Source of the DNA: an uncultured Bacteroidota bacterium
GTDB taxonomy: Bacteria > Bacteroidota > Bacteroidia > Flavobacteriales > Flavobacteriaceae
Assembly (NCBI GenBank): GCA_902618245.1
Contig: CACMZR010000003.1
Location: 124,001 to 188,000 of the forward strand
DNA: 64,000 bases
Direction: 5' to 3'
The notes under the pieces are model-generated. The model saw only the letters and a list, made by a program, of their open reading frames with translations, was not told the origin of the DNA and ran no database searches. The position numbers and the translations under genes are program-made. Below, in pieces: positions 36,452-44,689 of the stretch (its first letter is position 1; each line of letters begins with the position of its first letter).

Positions 36452-37858
36452 ATGAAAAACGCAAAATTTAATATTCTAAAAGTAATTTTTTTTACTTATT
36501 TATTTATTCATAGTTTCTTTTCTATAAAAGCACAAACAAGCGGACTTAATAAAGAAGATGTAAAAGTCATAAAAGGAATTTATGATGAGTCTTTGACAAG
36601 TCGCGACACCTATAAACTATTGGATCATCTTTGTAACAAAATTGGACATAGATTAAGTGGATCAATAGGTGCATCAAAGGCTGTAGAGTGGACAGAGATG
36701 ATAATGAATAGTTATAGCTTTGATAAAATATATAAACAAGATCTTTTTGTTCCTAATTGGAAACGAGGGGATAAAGAAGAAGTAAAAATTATAGGACAAA
36801 AGGATGAAGAACTAAATGTTCTTGCTCTTGGTATGTCTGTTTCAACTCCAAAAAAGGGTATTTCTGCAAAAGTTGTTGAAGTTCAGGGTATTGAAGATAT
36901 AGAGGTCTTAGGAAGAGATAAAATAAAAGGTAAAATTGTTTTTTTCAATCGACCAACTGATCAACGCTTAATTTCCACTGGATCTGCATATGGTGGTGCG
37001 GTTGATCAAAGAACTGCCGGACCTACTGAGGCAGCAAAATATGGAGCCGTTGCAGTTGTTATTAGGTCTATTGGTACGGCATTTGATGATGTACCTCATA
37101 CCGGTGTTACAAGGTACGTTGAAGGAATAAAGAAAATACCTGCTGCTGCATTAGGAGTTAAATCAGCCGATAAACTAACACTAGCTTTAAAAAACAATCC
37201 AAACGTAAAGCTATTCATTAAAATGAATTGCGAGACTCTAGAAGATGCACCCTCACATAACGTGGTTGGCGAACTAATTGGAAATGAGTTTCCTAATGAA
37301 ATCATAACCATAGGAGGTCATCTTGATTCTTGGGATGTTGGTCAAGGGGCTCATGATGATGGTGCAGGTTGTATGCAATCAATTCAAGTTCTTCGCCTTT
37401 TCCAAAAATTGGGAATTAAACCTAAAAGAACTATACGAGCTGTTATGTTTATGAATGAAGAGAATGGAACTCGTGGTGGATTAAAATATGCTGAATTAGC
37501 AAAGAAAAACAATGAAAATCACCTAATTGCTCTAGAAAGTGACGCAGGTGCTTTTACACCAAGAGGCTTTGGAGTCACAGCTGAAACATCTACTATTAAA
37601 AAGTTCAGATCATGGTTGCCTTATTTTGATCGCAACACTATTAGTTATTTTAAAAAAGGAGGTGGAGGTGTAGATATTAACCCATTAAATAGATTATTAG
37701 GTACTCCCACAATCGGATTTATTCCAGATTCTCAGCGTATGTTTGACATTCATCATTCGGATAATGATTCATTTGATTCTGTACATCCTCGTGAGCTTGA
37801 ATTAGGAACCGCATCCATCGCTAGCTTAATTTATTTAATTGACAAATATGGTTTGTAA
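36452..37858 (+). CDS. Secreted M28-family metallopeptidase with PA domain
   Basis: A 468-residue zinc aminopeptidase or carboxypeptidase-like protein (M28, glutamate-carboxypeptidase relatives). It has a signal peptide (1-28), a PA-like insert (about 155-250) and zinc/catalytic residues in GGHLDSWDVGQGAHDDGAG (H290, D292, D302) and NEENG (E336-E337), with a late ligand in FDIHHSDND. It is followed 11 bases later by DUF6702, a pairing I know from Flavobacteriia. It likely digests peptides outside the inner membrane. Confidence 0.93.
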   Translation: MKNAKFNILKVIFFTYLFIHSFFSIKAQTSGLNKEDVKVIKGIYDESLTSRDTYKLLDHLCNKIGHRLSGSIGASKAVEWTEMIMNSYSFDKIYKQDLFVPNWKRGDKEEVKIIGQKDEELNVLALGMSVSTPKKGISAKVVEVQGIEDIEVLGRDKIKGKIVFFNRPTDQRLISTGSAYGGAVDQRTAGPTEAAKYGAVAVVIRSIGTAFDDVPHTGVTRYVEGIKKIPAAALGVKSADKLTLALKNNPNVKLFIKMNCETLEDAPSHNVVGELIGNEFPNEIITIGGHLDSWDVGQGAHDDGAGCMQSIQVLRLFQKLGIKPKRTIRAVMFMNEENGTRGGLKYAELAKKNNENHLIALESDAGAFTPRGFGVTAETSTIKKFRSWLPYFDRNTISYFKKGGGGVDINPLNRLLGTPTIGFIPDSQRMFDIHHSDNDSFDSVHPRELELGTASIASLIYLIDKYGL

Positions 37859-37869
37859 ATTTTAAAATA

Positions 37870-38391
37870 ATGATATCCAAGATAGCTTTAGTGCTATTAT
37901 CTTCTTTTTTTCTAAAAACCCAAGATGTTAAGCACGACTTTTATGTAAGTGTAACATCAATTCGGCATAATGCAGAAAAACAAAATTTGTCCATTAGGAT
38001 AAAGTTATTTGCTAATGACTTAGAAAAAACATTTGTAGATGAAAATGGGTTTGGTTTAGGGATATTAAAAAAATCACCTAACAAAAATGCAAAACAACAT
38101 ATCGAAAAATATATTTTTTCAAAACTCTCAATAATAGTTAATGAAAAGCTAATTAATATGAGCTTTGTAGAGCAGAAACTCGAAAATACCGAGCGAGTCG
38201 AAGAGGACTTAATAATATGTAAGCTTGAAGCTTCTAATATTCCCAAAATTGATTCAATTAAAATAAAGAATCAATTTTTGACTGAAAGTTTTGATTCTCA
38301 AACAAACATTGTATTTATAATCGCAAATGGGATGAGGAAGACTCTTAATCTTGACAGAAAAATTTCAGAAGGAGAAATAAGTTTTAATTAA
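37870..38391 (+). CDS. DUF6702 family protein
   Basis: This 173-residue protein matches DUF6702, a Bacteroidota family usually found next to metallopeptidase genes. Characteristic segments are HDFYVSVTSIRHNAEKQNLSI, the IKLFANDLEKTF strand-helix and a C-terminal QTNIVFIIANGMRKTL. A short hydrophobic N-terminus (about 1-17) suggests export. Function is unknown; a role with the upstream M28 peptidase is inferred from proximity. Confidence 0.8.
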   Translation: MISKIALVLLSSFFLKTQDVKHDFYVSVTSIRHNAEKQNLSIRIKLFANDLEKTFVDENGFGLGILKKSPNKNAKQHIEKYIFSKLSIIVNEKLINMSFVEQKLENTERVEEDLIICKLEASNIPKIDSIKIKNQFLTESFDSQTNIVFIIANGMRKTLNLDRKISEGEISFN

Positions 38392-38402
38392 ATATTTGAA
38401 AT

Positions 38403-39911
38403 ATGCACACATTTAAGAACATGATATACTTTTTTTTATTTTTTCTTTTGATAATCTCAAAATATTCCATTATCTCATGTAACAGAATATCTAATTCAAA
38501 TAAAATAAGTCAACCTAATATACTTTTAATTTTTACTGATGATCAAAGAGCTGATGCACTAGGTATAGCTCCAAACCCTCACATTAAAACCCCAAACATT
38601 GATAATCTTGCAAAGTCTGGAATTTTTTTCCAAAATTCTTATGTAATGGGGGGTCACCATGGTGCAATTTGTGCACCAAGCAGGGCAATGTTGCTAAGTG
38701 GTAAAAGTCTTTTCCATGTTTACGATCGTTTAGATGGTATTGAAACTCTTCCAAATTATCTAAATGATCGAGGTTATCAAACATTTGCAACCGGGAAATG
38801 GCACAATGGAGCACCAAGCTTTGAAGCAAACTTTGAAGAGGGATCCAATATCATGTTGGGAGGTATGAGTGATCATTTTAAAGTGCCAGTAAAAAGTTTA
38901 GATATAAACGGAAAACTTAATAACTTAAATATTAGTGGATTTTCAACTGATTTATTTGTAGACTCTGCATTAAATTACATTGATAAGTACAACAAATCAG
39001 AAAAACAGAAACCTTTCTTTTGTTATGTTGCATTAACGGCACCTCATGATCCCCGTTCTCCAGCCCCAAATTATTCAAATATTTATAAAGATGATTTGAT
39101 TCCTGTCCCATCAAATTTTAAACCTGTACATCCTTTTAAATTTGACAATATGAATGAAAGAGATGAAACTCTTGCCCCTTGGCCGCGTACTGAAAAAATT
39201 ATTCAATCTTCAATTGCTGAGTATTATTCTTTGATACAGCATATTGATGATAGAGTAGGGGATATTATCAAACGTCTCAAGGAATATGATTTATTCGATA
39301 ATACTCTTATAATATATGCTTCTGATAATGGTTTGGCTCTAGGTAGTCACGGTCTTCTAGGGAAACAAAACTTATATGAACATAGTACTAAGGTTCCATT
39401 AATAATATCAGGTCCAGGTATCCCAAAAGGCCAAACTTCCAAGGCATTAGTTTATTTATTTGATCTTTTTCCAACTGTAACTGAATATTTAAAATTACAA
39501 AAGCCCAACAATATTGACGGTTTATCATTGATGAACATCATCCAAAATAAACAAAAAGATGTAAGGAATTCCCTTTATACCGCATATAGAAATTCAATAA
39601 GAGCGGTTAGAGAAAAGGATTGGAAATTAATTTATTATCCTAAAATTAATTATACTCAATTATATAATCTTAAAAATGATCCCCATGAACTAAATAATCT
39701 AGCTAAAAATTCTGAAAATCAGATCAAAGTTGATAAAATGATGAAACTCTTAAGTTATCACAGAGACGCTACAGATGATACTATAAATCTTAAACCTTTG
39801 AAAATTCAGAGTAAAGAATATGATTATAAAAAGTTAGTTCAAACTTTAGATCAATGGCAGCCAAAATTTATTATAGATAAATATTTTCCAGAAGGGACTA
39901 AAAGAGAATAA
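38403..39911 (+). CDS. Sulfatase (arylsulfatase family S1)
   Basis: Removes sulfate esters, probably from marine polysaccharides or small sulfate esters. The 502-residue protein has a signal with a possible lipobox Cys (ISCN near 26), metal ligands D46-D47 in FTDDQRAD and the formylglycine motif C90-APSR (CxPSR), so the Cys would need maturation by an anaerobic or aerobic formylglycine enzyme not in this window. SDNG-type ligands (YASDNGLALGSHG) and a C-terminal YNLKNDPHELNNLA are present. It lies 11 bases after DUF6702. Subfamily and substrate cannot be told. Confidence 0.94.
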   Translation: MHTFKNMIYFFLFFLLIISKYSIISCNRISNSNKISQPNILLIFTDDQRADALGIAPNPHIKTPNIDNLAKSGIFFQNSYVMGGHHGAICAPSRAMLLSGKSLFHVYDRLDGIETLPNYLNDRGYQTFATGKWHNGAPSFEANFEEGSNIMLGGMSDHFKVPVKSLDINGKLNNLNISGFSTDLFVDSALNYIDKYNKSEKQKPFFCYVALTAPHDPRSPAPNYSNIYKDDLIPVPSNFKPVHPFKFDNMNERDETLAPWPRTEKIIQSSIAEYYSLIQHIDDRVGDIIKRLKEYDLFDNTLIIYASDNGLALGSHGLLGKQNLYEHSTKVPLIISGPGIPKGQTSKALVYLFDLFPTVTEYLKLQKPNNIDGLSLMNIIQNKQKDVRNSLYTAYRNSIRAVREKDWKLIYYPKINYTQLYNLKNDPHELNNLAKNSENQIKVDKMMKLLSYHRDATDDTINLKPLKIQSKEYDYKKLVQTLDQWQPKFIIDKYFPEGTKRE

Positions 39912-39917
39912 TATTTT

Positions 39918-41309
39918 TTATTGTTTTAATGACTCACTTATTGAATATTTCAAATAATTCACACTTTCCTGCCATAATTTAAGATTTGGCTCTTTCTCAC
40001 CAAAAATTTGGTTGGCTCTTTCAACTTCAGTTTCTATTTGAGATGACCATTTGTTTAGAAGTAAATTGATGTTAGACATATTAAACAACTCATTTTTAAA
40101 AATTGTATCTAGTTCATAGTATCTATCTTTAAAGTCTTTGTAAGAACTGATAATTTTATCACAAGCTGCTGACTTTTGTAATAAATTAAATGAACCGTAT
40201 CTGAATCCATTACATTCATTAGAAGTATTATACCATTTATCCCTAATCGGAGTCACTGGATTTAAATTTTGAATCAAATTTTCGAAAGAATTGTCTAAGT
40301 CCCATGGAATTAGCTGTAGATTGTCTTCAGTTGGATCTTCATACCAATAGTAATTGTGATTCTCAAAAATTTCATTTTCCTGGTGATAAAAATGTAAGAA
40401 TCCGTCATCATTAGCAATTCTTCTATCAACAACTAGAGTTTTCAAAAAAAGATCCTGATTAATCCATTGATTAACGATAGCTTTTGAACCGTAAAAATCT
40501 GTTGCACCCAATAAATCTGAAAATCGTTTCATTTTCGACACATCTGATGCTTCTTCATTTGTTTTTAATCCTCCAATAAAATAATCTTCAGTTTGAGAAT
40601 TACCAGAGCTATTAACTGGCCAAACTTCTTTATATAAATTACCATCTGGTTTTTCAAAATGTTTATTTGTGAAAGGACCATCTACATTTTCTGTGTTTGC
40701 AAAAATTCCGTTGAACTCTCCATTTATATAAATTAAGGCATGATTTGATCTTGGAGCAATAATGCCAAATTTTCTGAACATATAATATCCCAATCTTTCA
40801 TGCATTTTTGATGGATCGAGGTTTTGAGAATGAAATTGCAGTTTTTTTAGATTATAAAACTTTTTATTTCCTCTCCAATTAAATTTAATTTTCATGGAGA
40901 GTTTTGGACATGTTTTATATCCACTGGGGTTAGCCCAATCCTCATTTGACAGACAACCTACCCATGCACCAATAGAACCTTTATATCTAACACCTATATT
41001 TTTAATTATTTTGTTTTCAAAAACTAAATGGCCTTCAACATATTTCTCTGCTGCTGGATTTCTATCAATTTTATCTAAGTTTTTTTCTGTTATATAAATA
41101 TCAAATCTATGCAGTTTATCTTGATCATATATATAGTCAGATAAATGTCTTTCGTCATTGTTATATTCATCAAATGAGTTTATAATTTGATTTATAGGGT
41201 CCTCGTAATTTTCAGTTGTTTCATCAGTTGAAGGTGAAAAAATTTCTTTTTCTGTGGTACAACAAAATATAGTTGAAAGAACTAATATGTTTGCAAAACA
41301 TTTTTTCAT
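39918..41309 (-). CDS. CotH-kinase-like lipoprotein
   Basis: A 463-residue CotH family protein; spore-coat CotH proteins are atypical protein kinases, but bacterial surface members are less understood. ATG 41309 begins a lipoprotein signal with a possible lipobox near IFCC (about 14-18), and an acidic linker follows. CotH segments are the YKGSIGAW strand, KMHERLGYYMFRKFG, ALIYINGEFNGIF and the metal-binding-type LIPWDLDNSF. It is convergent with the sulfatase, ending 6 bases from it. Confidence 0.85.
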   Translation of the reverse strand: MKKCFANILVLSTIFCCTTEKEIFSPSTDETTENYEDPINQIINSFDEYNNDERHLSDYIYDQDKLHRFDIYITEKNLDKIDRNPAAEKYVEGHLVFENKIIKNIGVRYKGSIGAWVGCLSNEDWANPSGYKTCPKLSMKIKFNWRGNKKFYNLKKLQFHSQNLDPSKMHERLGYYMFRKFGIIAPRSNHALIYINGEFNGIFANTENVDGPFTNKHFEKPDGNLYKEVWPVNSSGNSQTEDYFIGGLKTNEEASDVSKMKRFSDLLGATDFYGSKAIVNQWINQDLFLKTLVVDRRIANDDGFLHFYHQENEIFENHNYYWYEDPTEDNLQLIPWDLDNSFENLIQNLNPVTPIRDKWYNTSNECNGFRYGSFNLLQKSAACDKIISSYKDFKDRYYELDTIFKNELFNMSNINLLLNKWSSQIETEVERANQIFGEKEPNLKLWQESVNYLKYSISESLKQ

Positions 41310-41394
41310 TTTAAATAGATAACACAAAGAGAGTTAAAACAATATCTAATAATGCCTTTAATTTATATGTTTACATAAATTATTTATTGTTGGT

Positions 41395-42549
41395 TCAAGA
41401 AAATTCTTTAATTAAGTTTTGAATCATTCCAACCCCTTTATTTAGTTGATCCTTAGATATAAATTCATCTCCTCTATGGGCTTGGGCAATATCGCCTGGA
41501 CCACAAATTGCTGTATTAAACCCTTGGTTAGCAAAGTGACCTGCTTCGGCAGCAAAGGAAACTGTATCCCAATTTGAATTTCCTGAAATTTTTTTAATAA
41601 GTGACAATATGTCATCGTTTTCTGAAGTATCTAAATGTGGTACTACAGGATGGTTCTCAATGTTTTTTATTCTAAAATCTGGATAAATTCTACGCAATTG
41701 ATCTTCTCTTTCTTTACAATATTCCTCAAATTCAGATATAATTGAAAAAATATTATCTCTCGGAATTGTCCTCAAATCCCAAGAAAAATGCACCTTATCA
41801 GCTATTACATTTGGAGCTATACCTCCATTTATAACTCCTATGTGGATAGAAGAATGAGGTGGATTAAATCTTTTATCGATACGACCTTCTTCTATTAAAG
41901 AGTTCATTTTATTTTCAAGCCATAAAATTAGACGCATGGCCTCATGAATAGCACTGACTTCCTGTTTGATTCTGCTACTATGACCAGCAGAGCCATTAAC
42001 ATAAGTATCCATTATATAGATTGCTTTTTGACCAATAATAGGCTCCATCATTGATGGTTCTCCGATTATTGCAAATTTTGGTGTTTCTTCATAAAAATTT
42101 TTTAATGCTTTTGTAAGATCTGGTGCTGCAAGGCATCCTACTTCCTCATCATAGCTAAATGCAAAATATATAGGCTTTTTTAAATCTGCATCTACCATTT
42201 CTGGTAAAGTAGCCAAACAGCAAGCTAAAAAACCTTTCATATCTGCTGAACCTCTTCCATAAAGTTTTCCATCACCTTTATCAGTTAAAGTAAAAGGATT
42301 TGAAGTCCATTTTTGCCCCTCTACTGGAACAACGTCCATATGTCCAGATAAAATAACCCCCCCCTCTTTGGGTGGTCCAATTCTGCAATGTAATGAAGCT
42401 TTATTTTCATTTTTGTTTGGCAATAAATTAACTTCTACTTTATAAGATTCTAGATATTCTTTTATCCAGTTTAGTATTGTCATATTACTTTCACCACCAA
42501 GAATTGGAAATGAAACTAGTTTTGCTAAAATCTCTTCTACATTCATCAT
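41395..42549 (-). CDS. M20-family deacylase (acetylornithine deacetylase ArgE-like)
   Basis: The 384-residue protein is a dinuclear-zinc M20 hydrolase: H70 and D72 in SGHMDVVP, then GRGSADMKGF and EEVGC (catalytic Glu), and a dimerisation domain. It matches the ArgE branch (N-acetylornithine deacetylase), but it sits 3 bases after a YfcC-type permease and far from other arginine genes, so a general N-acyl-amino-acid or dipeptide deacylase is also possible. A second in-frame ATG at 42546 could be the start. Confidence 0.85.
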   Translation of the reverse strand: MMNVEEILAKLVSFPILGGESNMTILNWIKEYLESYKVEVNLLPNKNENKASLHCRIGPPKEGGVILSGHMDVVPVEGQKWTSNPFTLTDKGDGKLYGRGSADMKGFLACCLATLPEMVDADLKKPIYFAFSYDEEVGCLAAPDLTKALKNFYEETPKFAIIGEPSMMEPIIGQKAIYIMDTYVNGSAGHSSRIKQEVSAIHEAMRLILWLENKMNSLIEEGRIDKRFNPPHSSIHIGVINGGIAPNVIADKVHFSWDLRTIPRDNIFSIISEFEEYCKEREDQLRRIYPDFRIKNIENHPVVPHLDTSENDDILSLIKKISGNSNWDTVSFAAEAGHFANQGFNTAICGPGDIAQAHRGDEFISKDQLNKGVGMIQNLIKEFS

Positions 42550-42552
42550 AAA

Positions 42553-43956
42553 TTAATTATAGTCTATAGCTACTGCAACAATTAATGCCAAAAAAGCAAT
42601 TATAATTAGTACAATTAAAACCGGAAAAATAAATCTTATCCATCTATCGATGGGTACTCTACTCATACTAAGCATTGCAATTAAACCACCAAGCGTTGGG
42701 TTTATAAGGTTTGTTAGACCGTCTCCAACTTGAAATGCTAAAATAGTAATTTGTCTGTTTAGGCCAAGAGATTCGCCTAATGGAATCATTACTGGGAGTG
42801 TAGCAAGTGCTTGTCCACTTCCAGATGGGATAAAGAAATTAATAAATGATTGAGAGATAGACATGCAGATAGCCGAAAGATAAAGAGGAAGACCTTCCAA
42901 AATAATTGAAAGTTGATATGAAATTGTATCTCCAATATTTCCCATTTCCATTAAAACTTTAATAGTTGTTGCGAAACCAACCATAAATGCTCCAGGAGCT
43001 GCTACAGCAACTGATTCAAGAACAATTTTACTCATTGAATTACCTCCCATTTTTGAGAATAAGCCAGTTAAAAAAGCAATTATCAAAAAAACAGCAGACA
43101 ACTCATTTATATGCCAATCTAAATTAAAAACACCATATACAATTAAAATTAGGCCAAAAATAAAAATTCCAATAATCGACCAATTAGTTACACTCAATGA
43201 ATAATCTTTAATTGGTTTAGATAGAGTTAAATTTTTTGTGTTTAAACCTATTGCTAAACTTTCCTGATCATCTAAAATTATTTTTTTAAAATACCTGACA
43301 TTGTAGAATGCCATTACAAAAAGTCCAATAGAACACAGAACGGTTCTTAAAAATGCTCCAGAAAACATTGGAAGCTCAGCTATTTTGTGACCAGTACCAA
43401 TAGTATATGGATTTATTGGGGATAGTCCAAAGCCGATAGTCATAGCCCCAACTGATATGCCGGCAGCAAGAATTAAATCACCACCTAAAGCTAAACTTAA
43501 AACAGCAGCAACAGGTATTAAAGCGATATTATTTTCAAGTCCAACTGAAACGCCCAAAAGGCCATATGTGAATGTCATAATGACAACAATCAAGTATTTC
43601 CTTTTTAATCCCATTTTTTTTATTAGAGTTCCTATTGCATTTTCTATTGCTTTAGATTTTTCCATAAATCCAAACATAATTCCTCCAGCAAGTACAATAA
43701 AAATTATTTCCGATGCAGACTTAAAACCAAGTGGTATAGCTTTAAACATTTGTAAAACTCCTATCGGGGTTGAATCGATTACTTTGTATGAACCGGGCAC
43801 TACACTACTTCTTCCATCCAAATTTATTCTTTCATATGTGCCAGCAGGAAGTATGTATGTCATCATTGTAACTAAAAGAATTATAGAAAAAACTATTGTT
43901 ATTGCATGTGGTACTCTTTCAAAAAAAGACTTTTCTCTAATATTTTTTTTTGTCAT
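42553..43956 (-). CDS. YfcC-family (AbgT/C4-dicarboxylate-like) membrane permease
   Basis: A 467-residue polytopic membrane protein of the YfcC family, relatives of which transport dicarboxylates, arginine/ornithine or peptides. Segments typical of it are VPHAITIVFSIILLVTMMTYILPAGTYER at the N-terminus, the GLLGVSVGLENNIALIPVAA loop, SPINPYTIGTGHKIAELP and a C-terminal GDGLTNLINPTLGGLIAML. About 12 helices are expected. Coupling with the ArgE-like deacylase (3-base gap) suggests uptake and cytoplasmic hydrolysis of an acylated amino acid. Confidence 0.85.
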   Translation of the reverse strand: MTKKNIREKSFFERVPHAITIVFSIILLVTMMTYILPAGTYERINLDGRSSVVPGSYKVIDSTPIGVLQMFKAIPLGFKSASEIIFIVLAGGIMFGFMEKSKAIENAIGTLIKKMGLKRKYLIVVIMTFTYGLLGVSVGLENNIALIPVAAVLSLALGGDLILAAGISVGAMTIGFGLSPINPYTIGTGHKIAELPMFSGAFLRTVLCSIGLFVMAFYNVRYFKKIILDDQESLAIGLNTKNLTLSKPIKDYSLSVTNWSIIGIFIFGLILIVYGVFNLDWHINELSAVFLIIAFLTGLFSKMGGNSMSKIVLESVAVAAPGAFMVGFATTIKVLMEMGNIGDTISYQLSIILEGLPLYLSAICMSISQSFINFFIPSGSGQALATLPVMIPLGESLGLNRQITILAFQVGDGLTNLINPTLGGLIAMLSMSRVPIDRWIRFIFPVLIVLIIIAFLALIVAVAIDYN

Positions 43957-44116
43957 CTTTTAAAGATCAGGGTTATTTATAATTACAAGTATGTGTTTTA
44001 TATTAATTTTCAACTCTCTTGAGTATATGACTCACTTTTAAAAACTATATTAATAAAATTACATCAAAACTTTCTTTCTATATTTAATCAAATAATAAAA
44101 CATTAAATATTTTATA

Positions 44117-44665
44117 ATGTCACAGGTTGAGCTTCTAATAAATTCTGTAGAAAAATCACGAGTTAGCTATTTAAATACAGTACAAAGACTGTCTAAGGAT
44201 AATATAGAATTCAAAAAAAATGAATATTCTTGGAATATTATTGAGATAACAGAACACCTTTATTGGGCAGAATTTTTGGGAGTTGCAGTTATGGCAAAAG
44301 TTTTAAATGAAATTTTAGAGGGTAAAAAAGAGCTTAAATATGACTCAAAAAATAAAGGACTGTCAATAGAAAAGGTAATTGATTTAACATGGAAAGAAAA
44401 GGAACAGGTTCCTGACATTGCAGCTCCACGAGTTAGGGGGTCATTTAAATTTTGGATGACTTCATTTAGTAGTCTTGAAAAAATTTTATTTGAATTCGGA
44501 AATAAACTAACTGATGATATGTTACGTGTTATTGCCCACGCACATCCTATTTCTGGAGAATTAGACTTTCATCAAAGGCTTGAATTTCTTCGATATCATA
44601 TTGACAGACATCATTTACAAGCAAAGCGTAATATTAAATACTTTAACGACTCGAAACAAAATTAG
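44117..44665 (+). CDS. DinB-family protein
   Basis: The 182-residue protein is a four-helix DinB-like bundle (often a metal-dependent S-transferase). The metal-binding His residues are likely H47 in ITEHLYW and two in the C-terminal HIDRHHLQAKR. It begins with VELLINSVEKSRVSYLNTV. No thiol-transfer partner is nearby and substrate is unknown. It precedes the DUF5916 gene by 24 bases on the same strand. Confidence 0.8.
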   Translation: MSQVELLINSVEKSRVSYLNTVQRLSKDNIEFKKNEYSWNIIEITEHLYWAEFLGVAVMAKVLNEILEGKKELKYDSKNKGLSIEKVIDLTWKEKEQVPDIAAPRVRGSFKFWMTSFSSLEKILFEFGNKLTDDMLRVIAHAHPISGELDFHQRLEFLRYHIDRHHLQAKRNIKYFNDSKQN

Positions 44666-44689
44666 TATCCTTTGAGATAAATTAAAAAC

